Positions 30,601 to 36,824 of a DNA stretch of 64,000 nucleotides are shown here, one piece after another. Origin of the DNA: Deltaproteobacteria bacterium. GTDB taxonomy: Bacteria > Myxococcota > Kuafuiibacteriia > Kuafuiibacteriales > Kuafuiibacteriaceae. The translations under genes and the position numbers were made by a program. The stretch's first letter is position 1. The number at the start of each line of letters is the position of its first letter. The stretch covers positions 1,178,001-1,242,000 of the forward strand of contig JADJBV010000002.1 of NCBI GenBank assembly GCA_016703535.1, written 5' to 3'. The notes beneath the pieces were generated by a model, which saw only the letters and a list, made by a program, of their open reading frames with translations, searched no databases and was not told the origin of the DNA.

Positions 30601-33600
30601 ACCGCTCCTCTAGACCCGGAGCCACGAAGGCGCTGTTGTCGTTGCAGTCGCCGCCGCAGGTGCTCACGCCGTCGCCGTCGACGTCGAAGTCCTCGTCGGT
30701 GTCGCCGTCGCAGTCGTTGTCCAGCTCGTCGCAGACCTCGGCCACCGGCGTAACTTCGTTGGCGCAGCTGCCCGGGACGCCGTTGATGCAGACGGCCTCG
30801 CCGACCTGGCAGGTCCCGACCGTGGCAGTCCCGACTGGACCGGTGTAGCAGGGGGTTAAGTTGCCATCGACGGTGGTGTCGCAGTCGTCGTCGATGTTGT
30901 TGCAGATGTCGATCGCGCCTGGGTGTCGGGCCGGATCGTTGTCGTCGCAGTCGCCAGCGCAGGTGGTGTAGCCGTCGCCGTCGGTGTCGGATCCTTCGTC
31001 GATCTGGTTGTTGCAGTTGTCGTCGACGTTGTTGCAGATCTCCGTGGGCATCGGCAGGACCTCACCCACGCAGGTGGTCCCGAAGCCCGCGGCGCCCTGG
31101 CACTGGAAGACGCCGGGTTGGCAGATGCCCACCCCTTCGGTGCCGGTCGGGCCGGTGTAGCAGCTCTGGGTCAGGGGCTGGCCCTGGTTGTTTTCGTCGG
31201 TGTTGCCGTCGCAGTCGTTGTCTTTGCCGTCGCAGACCTCGGGGTTGCCCGGGAAGCGGGTCGGATCGTTGTCGGCGCAGTCGGGGTTGGGGCCGCAAGA
31301 AGAGAAGCCGTCGCCGTCCACGTCGAAGGCCTCGTCCACGTCGCCGTCGCAGTCGTCGTCCCGCTGGTCGCAGATCTCCATCGAGGCCGGGATCACCTCA
31401 CCCACGCAGGGCACGCCGTTGTAGGTGCCGCCGGTGCAGGTCTGGAGGCCACCTTGGCAGATGCCGACGCCGTTGGTGTTGGCCGGGCCCGAATAACACG
31501 AGCGGCGCAGTGGGTTGCCTTGGTTGTCCCGTTCATCGGTGCGGGTGTCGCAGTCGTCGTCGGCGCCGTTGCAGACCTCGGTGGCGCCCGGGTTGATCAT
31601 CGGGTTGTTGTCGTTGCAGTCGGCGTTGGGTCCGCAGGCCACGTAGCTGTCGCCGTCGGCGTCAAAACCTTCGTCGGTTTGGTTGTTGCAGTTGTTGTCG
31701 CGCTGGTCGCAGATCTCCGCGCTCGGCACCACCTGGCCCACGCAGGGGTTGCCGGTGAACATGCCGCCGATGCACTCCTGGAGGCCGGCCACACACATGC
31801 CGATCCCCAAGGTGCCGCCCGGGCCAGTGTAACAAGACTGGCGCAGCAGGTTGCCTTGCGCGTCTCGTTCGTCGGTCAAGGTGTCGCAGTCGTCGTCGGC
31901 GCCGTTGCAGACCTCGGGCGCGCCCGGCCGGATCTGGGCGTTGTTGTCGTTGCAATCCCGGCAGATCGCGTAGCCATCGCCGTCGACGTCGGCGAAGCCG
32001 TTGTCCACGTCGGTGTCGCAGTCTTCATCGATGTTGTTACAGAGTTCCGGGGCCCCGGGGTAGATGTTGGGGTTGTTGTCGTTGCAGTCGCCTTGGCAGG
32101 TGGTGAAGCCGTCGCCGTCGGCGTTGAAGTTCTCGTCGACGATGGTGTCGCAGTCGTCGTCGACCCCGTTACAGATTTCGGTGCGGCCCGGGTAGATGTT
32201 GGGGTTGTTGTCGTTGCAGTCGCCTTGGCAGGTGGCGACCCCGTCCCCGTCGACGTCGAAGCCGTTGTAGCCGTTGCCGTTGCAGTCCTGATCGGGGGCG
32301 TCGCAGATCTCGGGGACCGGCGTGATTTGACCCACACACATCCCGGACCAGCCGCCGGGGGCGTTGCAGGTTTCGGTGCCGCCGCGACAGAGGCCTCGGT
32401 TGTTGGTGCCCGCCGGGCCGGTGTAACAGCTGCGGGTGATGTTGGAATCCAAGGTGGCGGGGTTGCAGTCGTTGTCGATGCCGTCGCAGGTCTCGGCTCG
32501 GCCCGGATAACGGTTGGGGTTGTTGTCGTCGCAGTCGCCCGCGCAGGCGGGCACCGGATCACCGTCGGCGTTGGGGAAGCCGTTGTAGCCCTGCCCGTTG
32601 CAGTCTTGGTCGGGGGCGTCGCACAACTCAGCGGTCGGCAAGATCTGCCCTACGCAGGTGCCCGACCAACCGCCCGGGGCGTTGCAGGTTTCGGTGCCGC
32701 CGCGACAGAGGCCGACGTTTTGGGTGCCACCCGGCCCGGTGTAACAGCCCCGGGTGATCGCCGAGTCCAAGGTGCCGGTGTTGCAGTCGTTGTCGATGCC
32801 GTCGCAGATCTCTGGGAGCCCCGGCCTGCGGTTCGGGTTGTTGTCGTCGCAGTCGAAGCACGACGGCGAGCCGTCGCCGTCCACATCGGGCGCACCGTTG
32901 GTGTTGTTGCCGTTGCAGTCCTGATCGATGTTGTCGCAGATCTCGGTCTGCGGGAGCTGTTGACCCACACACATCCCGGACCAACCGCTCGGCCCGTTGC
33001 AGGTTTCGGTGCCGCCGCGGCAGATGCCCACGTTGAGGGTTCCGGCCGGGCCGGTGTAGCAGCTGCGCGTAAAGGAGGAGTCCAGCGTGGCGTTGTTGCA
33101 GTCGTTGTCGACGCCGTCGCAGACCTCGGTCAGGCCGGGGCGCCGGTTGGGGTTGTTGTCGTCGCAGTCGAAGCAGACGTAGGAGCCGTCACCGTCGGCG
33201 TCGGGGATGCCGTTGTTGTTGTTGCCGTCGCAGTCTTGATCGATGTTGTCGCAGAGTTCGGTCTGCGGGAGCTGCTGACCGGCACAGACCCCGGACCAGC
33301 CGGTGGGCGCGCTGCAGGCTTCCGTGCCGCCGTGGCAGATGCCGCGGTTGTTGGTGCCCGCCGGGCCCGTATAACAGGCCCGGGTGATGGCCGAGTCCGG
33401 GGTGCCGGCGTTGCAGTCGTTGTCGACGCCGTCGCAGATCTCCGGGTTGCCCGGGAAGCGGTTGGGGTTGTTGTCGGCGCAGTCCCCTTGGCAGAGGTTG
33501 ACGCCGTCGCCGTCGCCGTCCGGCGGGTTGTCATTGATGGTGTCGCAGTTGTTGTCCTTGCCGTCGCAGAGCTCGGGGGCGCCCGGGTAGACCGTGTTGT

Positions 33601-33742
33601 CGAGGTCATTGCAGTCGCCGGCGCGACAAGAGAAGGAATCGTTGTCCAGGTCCGAGTCGTCGCATTGAGCCTGGGCCCAAGACGGCGGGAGCAATACGGC
33701 GAAGGAGAAGAGGAGTGCGAGCGCGAACTTCATAGAGCCCAT
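27617..33742 (-). CDS. Giant MopE-repeat protein fused in frame to a VWA lipoprotein
   Basis: This is a single open frame of 2041 residues. A signal peptide (MKFALALLFSFAVLLPPSWAQA) is followed, to about residue 1395, by 19 copies of the MopE-type metal-binding motif (GDCNDNNPNxxPGxxEICDGxDNDCD) and eight interleaved CYTGPAGTxxxGIC modules. Residues 1451-1480 look like a MYXO-CTERM sorting signal: CGC, a Gly-rich hydrophobic helix (GGLAALLVGAWWA), then RRR. Instead of stopping, the frame runs into a lipoprotein-like signal (LYTLVVVATLSGNSAC, Cys1499) and a VWA domain with MIDAS DNSAS (1789-1793). It may be one surface protein, two genes sharing an arginine cluster, or a gene pair that lost its stop codon. 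The start may be the second ATG at 33733. Confidence 0.8.
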   Translation of the reverse strand: MGSMKFALALLFSFAVLLPPSWAQAQCDDSDLDNDSFSCRAGDCNDLDNTVYPGAPELCDGKDNNCDTINDNPPDGDGDGVNLCQGDCADNNPNRFPGNPEICDGVDNDCNAGTPDSAITRACYTGPAGTNNRGICHGGTEACSAPTGWSGVCAGQQLPQTELCDNIDQDCDGNNNNGIPDADGDGSYVCFDCDDNNPNRRPGLTEVCDGVDNDCNNATLDSSFTRSCYTGPAGTLNVGICRGGTETCNGPSGWSGMCVGQQLPQTEICDNIDQDCNGNNTNGAPDVDGDGSPSCFDCDDNNPNRRPGLPEICDGIDNDCNTGTLDSAITRGCYTGPGGTQNVGLCRGGTETCNAPGGWSGTCVGQILPTAELCDAPDQDCNGQGYNGFPNADGDPVPACAGDCDDNNPNRYPGRAETCDGIDNDCNPATLDSNITRSCYTGPAGTNNRGLCRGGTETCNAPGGWSGMCVGQITPVPEICDAPDQDCNGNGYNGFDVDGDGVATCQGDCNDNNPNIYPGRTEICNGVDDDCDTIVDENFNADGDGFTTCQGDCNDNNPNIYPGAPELCNNIDEDCDTDVDNGFADVDGDGYAICRDCNDNNAQIRPGAPEVCNGADDDCDTLTDERDAQGNLLRQSCYTGPGGTLGIGMCVAGLQECIGGMFTGNPCVGQVVPSAEICDQRDNNCNNQTDEGFDADGDSYVACGPNADCNDNNPMINPGATEVCNGADDDCDTRTDERDNQGNPLRRSCYSGPANTNGVGICQGGLQTCTGGTYNGVPCVGEVIPASMEICDQRDDDCDGDVDEAFDVDGDGFSSCGPNPDCADNDPTRFPGNPEVCDGKDNDCDGNTDENNQGQPLTQSCYTGPTGTEGVGICQPGVFQCQGAAGFGTTCVGEVLPMPTEICNNVDDNCNNQIDEGSDTDGDGYTTCAGDCDDNDPARHPGAIDICNNIDDDCDTTVDGNLTPCYTGPVGTATVGTCQVGEAVCINGVPGSCANEVTPVAEVCDELDNDCDGDTDEDFDVDGDGVSTCGGDCNDNSAFVAPGLEERCDCTDNDCDLEEDEDGFGGSVCDFGACHDFDADGYSNCDGDCNDRNPTAAPGLPELYGDGLDNDCDGDTDEDVDEDGDGVTTAQGDCDDRFASVSPAAVEVCDGFDNNCDGDVDEGFDEDGDFATVCAGDCDDNDPMKGPFRREVCGNNIDDDCDGLTDPDLDIDGDSFTTCGGDCNDQNGAVYPGAPEVCDGQDNDCNNRVDEGFDEDNDRFATCFGDCDDNNPNVHPFAREQVNTFDDNCNGQTDEGQDDNDGDGFSYLCGDCNDANASVNPHATDLCDRRDNDCDGRIDQTPQGESTCATCNDTDRDGVTDCDGDCDDANPAISPRVTEVCDGIDNDCDLTADLEPGTGVNLCTAVDAGPVDASGGDSGGDGGGADAGVDAGVDSGEPGELDEVAPVAVKCGCSSTGGSAGGLGGLAALLVGAWWARRRSTRGLYTLVVVATLSGNSACTRFQVGDQDPTQLDAGLTDSGELPDLGVDGGSTDRGPPADVGFIDVGPIDSGPLTEGPCRLQNSDQVSAIEMPGAVFVLAVHEGTLSSELSGASGFALDDDRLGMRGFSIRIPLDPSIDPLSNTAASQVIDQYLDPLFDQALPGVTGLPDRVDETLRQTFKNDRNPAARSLREISMVNDVLPSRIRTGLLSELAAVPLTELGGVPVAMGEAPTRTLLLATYVEVDVVNLGVNIILAIVDDNSAPQASELAIRLNDLTNGTHLGPPGSEVAVDCENKTAEALLVDFIWVVDNSASMQEEQAALAQAAEQFFGALQRSRIDFRIGVVTTDGEALQGGSFSSDIGDFRSRVRVGINGNGREQGLEYALRAVDRAATASVTEERLRPDAVTVVIFYTDEESLNLRSIDDYITEYLDRSVLAFAIAGPRPRGCTAVGRGIARVGESYIRAAEATGGTTASICAQDLTGPIEEILIASAGAASVVPLMNEPISGSLEVAVPTSTMARDRRDGFDYEPGSNSILFFGVSAPPVGDDYRVSYLKFRPFMP
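29560..33664 (-). repeat. Coding tandem array of MopE-type repeats
   Basis: About 4.1 kb encodes 19 degenerate copies of an Asp/Cys/Asn-rich unit (consensus DCxDNNPxxxPGxxExCDGxDNDCD). Eight CYTGPAGT modules are interleaved, concentrated in the first two thirds. On the plus strand it appears as recurring TCGTTGCAGTC, GTTGTCGTCGCAGTC and similar words. This is protein repeat structure, not CRISPR, because units are contiguous and in one reading frame. Confidence 0.85.
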
Positions 33743-34932
33743 CCGATTCCGAGATCCAGGTCGAAGTAGCCGTCGGTGAAGTCCGCATCGCCGGCGCGGC
33801 CGGACTGGCGAGCATATCGGGCCCGGAGTTGGGCCAAAAACCCGCCAGCGAGCTCGAGCCGAGGCCCGCCGCCGACGTCAAAGGAAGTGCCGGCGTCGCC
33901 GCCATCGGCCGAAGGCGCCAAGCGCAACGCGCCATCGACGCCGAAGAGCACCGCGCCGCCGTCGAAGAGGACCACCGGCTGCACCACCGATAGCCCGCCC
34001 CGGATCACGCTGTAGCGCACCGAAAAGGCGTCGCCGGCCGCGCCCAGCTCGAAGCGCAAGAGTTCGTAGCCGACCAAGGGGCCAACCCGGGGCAGATAAC
34101 CTTCGCCGGTGTGGAAACGATAGACCAAGCCGGCCTGCACCCGATCGGCGCTGACCGAAATCGCCTCGTCACCCCGGGCTCCGTTGGCCAAACGCCGCAA
34201 ATAACCAGCGCCCAACTCGAGGTCGTGGGACTCACCCAAACCGAAGACCCGATCCAAGTGGAGTGATCCTTCGGCGCCGAGGCTCAACAGGCTCGAGCCA
34301 TCGATCGGTGTGCCCGGGGCGCCGTCCAAGCTCCGCGACAACATCCCCACCGAAACCAACAGAGCAGCCCACTTCCGTTTGCTCTCGGGCGCGACCTCGG
34401 GGGCCAAGGTCTTGCGTTCGGTGACGATCTCTTGATCGACGAAGGGCGCAGGCGGCGGCACGATCGGCGGCGGGGGAGGGGGCTCAGGTTTGGGCGGGGC
34501 GATCGCGGCCCAGACCTTTTCCCACCCCGGATTCAGATCTTTTTCGGTCAGCTGCTCGAGATCCAAGCTGAGGGTGGTCTCGACGATCGGCGCCGGCGCT
34601 CCTCGTTCGGTGGCGGCGAAGATCAACTCGCCGGTGGTCTTGTCTTTGGGTTGGAGCGTGAAGTCGACGATCACCTTGCAGGCCGCGCCCTCTTTTTTGG
34701 GCGACTTGATCCGCAACAGCTCGTAGCGCGTGTGCCCCGGTTGAGTCCCCTTCGCCGCGACCTCGATCGCCCGCAGCAATCGCTCCTGTTGAGCCTTGGT
34801 CCCTTTGCGGGGCGCCAGCCAACACACGTTACCCGAGGCCGCATCACTCGGTTCGGTCCAGTCGACGCTCAGCGTCGTGCTCTCGCTTTGAGCGGCGAGG
34901 AGCACCGTGATCAGAGCCACTCCGGCATGCAT
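33730..34932 (-). CDS. Outer-membrane beta-barrel-like protein with periplasmic N-terminal domain
   Basis: This 400-residue protein has a signal peptide (MHAGVALITVLLAAQS). A domain of about 120 residues is followed by a proline-rich linker (PPKPEPPPPPPIVPPP, about 150-165). The C-terminal ~200 residues have alternating strand patterns (LELGAGYLRRLANG, VQAGLVYRFHTGEG, GYFDLDLGIGWAL) typical of an 8- to 12-strand outer-membrane barrel. No family was recognised. Its stop overlaps the start of the giant MopE/VWA gene by 13 bp, so the two are almost certainly co-translated, and the barrel could secrete or anchor that protein (inference). Confidence 0.6.
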   Translation of the reverse strand: MHAGVALITVLLAAQSESTTLSVDWTEPSDAASGNVCWLAPRKGTKAQQERLLRAIEVAAKGTQPGHTRYELLRIKSPKKEGAACKVIVDFTLQPKDKTTGELIFAATERGAPAPIVETTLSLDLEQLTEKDLNPGWEKVWAAIAPPKPEPPPPPPIVPPPAPFVDQEIVTERKTLAPEVAPESKRKWAALLVSVGMLSRSLDGAPGTPIDGSSLLSLGAEGSLHLDRVFGLGESHDLELGAGYLRRLANGARGDEAISVSADRVQAGLVYRFHTGEGYLPRVGPLVGYELLRFELGAAGDAFSVRYSVIRGGLSVVQPVVLFDGGAVLFGVDGALRLAPSADGGDAGTSFDVGGGPRLELAGGFLAQLRARYARQSGRAGDADFTDGYFDLDLGIGWAL

Positions 34933-35009
34933 CTTCCCAGAAGTTATCGGACTTCTTGACTCGAGTAGTAGGGGCGCAGGTATGAGCTGCGCTCACGCCG
35001 ACGTACTGC

Positions 35010-35015
35010 TAACGT
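35010..35015 (+). promoter_or_regulatory. Candidate -10 element for a leaderless transcript
   Basis: TAACGT ends 6 bases before the ATG at 35022. That would place transcription initiation at the start codon itself, and no ribosome site is present. No convincing -35 was found. The same hexamer occurs before the gene at 40898. Confidence 0.3.
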
Positions 35016-35021
35016 CCCGGC

Positions 35022-35879
35022 ATGAGCGGGCCCGAGCGGGTGCACCTGGCCACCAACGGCATTGTCCTTCACACCCTCTGCGCCGGCGATCCCCAGGCGC
35101 CGCTGGTGATTCTCCTGCACGGCTTCCCCGACTTCAGCGAAGGATGGAGGGACTACGTGACCCCCCTGGCCGAGGCCGGTTTTCGGGTCTTGGCGCCGGA
35201 TCAACGGGGCTACAACCTGAGCAGCAAGCCGGTGGGGGTCGCCTCATATCGGATCGAAACCCTAGTCGAGGACGTGATCGGGCTGATCGAAGGCGCCGGG
35301 CGAGAGCGGGCCATCTTGGGCGGCCATGACTGGGGTGGGGCCGTCGCTTGGTGGGCCGCCCACACCCGCCCCGATCGGGTCGAGAAGTTGGCCGTCTTTT
35401 GTGTGCCCCACCCGACGGTGATGCGGCAGGCCATCCTGCGCCCCGGGCCCCAGACCTTGAAGAGCTGGTACATGGGCTTCTTTCAGCTCCCGGGCCTCCC
35501 CGAGTGGGCCTTCGCTCGGGCCGGGGGCCGCCCTTTTTTCCAGCAGCTCGAAAAGGGGGCGATCGCGCCCGCCTTCCGAGGGCGGGAGGCCGAATACCTG
35601 GCCGCCTGGCAGCAACCGGGGGCTTGGACCGGGATGCTCAACTGGTACCGGGCCGCCCGAGCCCAGGTCGGCTTGCCCCCGGAGGCGCCCGCCAAAATCC
35701 CGGCGCCGACCCAGTTTTACTGGGGAAAGCGAGAGGCGTTCATGATCCCCGAGCTGGTCGACGCCAGCCTGGCCCTCTGTGAGCGGGGCGAACGGATCGA
35801 CCTGGACGGCACCCACTGGTTGCCCCATGAGCGGGCGACCGAAGTCCTGCCGCGGCTGCTGGCTTTCTTGAAGTCGTAG
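35022..35879 (+). CDS. Alpha/beta hydrolase, epoxide-hydrolase/haloalkane-dehalogenase type
   Basis: This 285-residue cytoplasmic enzyme has the oxyanion-hole motif HGFPD (33-37) and the nucleophile elbow GGHDWGG with aspartate D103, rather than serine. Asp nucleophiles are typical of epoxide hydrolases and dehalogenases, where an ester intermediate is hydrolysed. The catalytic histidine is H265 (GTHWLPHE). HGFPD and the RGY motif (QRGYNLSSKP) favour an epoxide hydrolase over a dehalogenase. The substrate is unknown. The gene may be transcribed without a leader from its own promoter. The MoxR gene follows after 40 bp. Confidence 0.88.
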   Translation: MSGPERVHLATNGIVLHTLCAGDPQAPLVILLHGFPDFSEGWRDYVTPLAEAGFRVLAPDQRGYNLSSKPVGVASYRIETLVEDVIGLIEGAGRERAILGGHDWGGAVAWWAAHTRPDRVEKLAVFCVPHPTVMRQAILRPGPQTLKSWYMGFFQLPGLPEWAFARAGGRPFFQQLEKGAIAPAFRGREAEYLAAWQQPGAWTGMLNWYRAARAQVGLPPEAPAKIPAPTQFYWGKREAFMIPELVDASLALCERGERIDLDGTHWLPHERATEVLPRLLAFLKS

Positions 35880-35919
35880 CCGTGTCCTTGCCCGCGCCCC
35901 TCGTGTTAGGCCAGGCCCG

Positions 35920-36765
35920 ATGAGCACACCTCCGGCCTGGACGGGTACCTCCGACTACATCGCCTCCGATGCCCTGGGGCGGATCGTCAACGTGGCGATC
36001 CAGCTCGGCCGCCCACTCTTGATCAAAGGTGAGCCCGGCACCGGCAAGACCTTGTTGGCCCAGTCCATCTCCAAGGGCCTCGGCATGGAGCTGCTCACCT
36101 GGCACGTGAAGTCGACGACCAAGGCCCGGGACGGCCTCTACGTCTACGACACCGTACAGCGGCTTTATGACAGCCGCTTTCAGGACAAAGACGTCTCCAA
36201 CATCGCCGACTACATCCACCTGGGTCCTTTGGGGCGCTCCTTCGACTCGCCGAAGCGGGTGGTGTTGTTGATCGATGAGATCGACAAGGCCGACATCGAG
36301 TTCCCCAACGACCTGCTCCATGAGCTGGACGCGATGAACTTCCACATCACCGAAACCGGCCGCACCGTCCGGGCCCAACAACGGCCGGTGGTGGTCATCA
36401 CCTCCAACAGCGAAAAGGAGCTCCCCGACGCCTTCTTGCGCCGCTGCGTCTTCCACTACATCGAGTTCCCGGACGCCGCCTTGATGAGCCAGATCGTCCA
36501 GGTCCACTACCCGACCTTGTCGGCCACGCTGCTGAAGAGCGCGTTGGACGCCTTCTACCGCCTGCGCGACGTGGAGGGCATTCGGAAGCGCCCCAGCACC
36601 AGCGAGTTGATCGACTGGATCGCGGCCTTGATGGGCCACGGCGTCGAGCCCGAGTCCCTCGACAAAGAGTTGCCGTTCCTCGGCGTTCTACTGAAGAGAG
36701 AACAAGACGTGGCCACCGCCATCCGCCGCTTGGCCGCCCAAGGCAAACCGCGCTTCAAGGCCTGA
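35920..36765 (+). CDS. MoxR-family AAA+ ATPase
   Basis: This 281-residue ATPase has Walker A GEPGTGKT (37-44), Walker B LLIDEID (D119, E120), sensor 1 in VITSNSEKELPDAFLRRC and a helical lid ending about residue 270. This MoxR subgroup acts as a chaperone with a VWA-domain partner to mature or insert metal cofactors. The expected CoxE-like VWA gene is not adjacent but is found at 48817-50079, 12 kb away in the same orientation. GTTAGG lies shortly upstream of the ATG. The neighbouring gene on the right is on the opposite strand with unusual codon use. Confidence 0.9.
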   Translation: MSTPPAWTGTSDYIASDALGRIVNVAIQLGRPLLIKGEPGTGKTLLAQSISKGLGMELLTWHVKSTTKARDGLYVYDTVQRLYDSRFQDKDVSNIADYIHLGPLGRSFDSPKRVVLLIDEIDKADIEFPNDLLHELDAMNFHITETGRTVRAQQRPVVVITSNSEKELPDAFLRRCVFHYIEFPDAALMSQIVQVHYPTLSATLLKSALDAFYRLRDVEGIRKRPSTSELIDWIAALMGHGVEPESLDKELPFLGVLLKREQDVATAIRRLAAQGKPRFKA

Positions 36766-36824
36766 TCCACCACCTCGGGTCGGCCGTACTCACCGAAGGC
36801 AGCCTGGTCTTCACCCGCCCGTGA

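Noticed and set aside
29560..33664. Regularly spaced repeats resembling a CRISPR array
   Set aside because: Units are contiguous, degenerate and in one reading frame encoding metal-binding motifs. There are no spacers of constant length and no cas genes.
30923..33769. A 948-residue plus-strand frame rich in Val and Ala opposite the MopE array
   Set aside because: It is the antisense shadow of Asp/Cys/Asn-rich repeats: GAC codons read as GTC on the other strand. The minus-strand protein has a signal peptide and known motifs; the plus-strand one has none.
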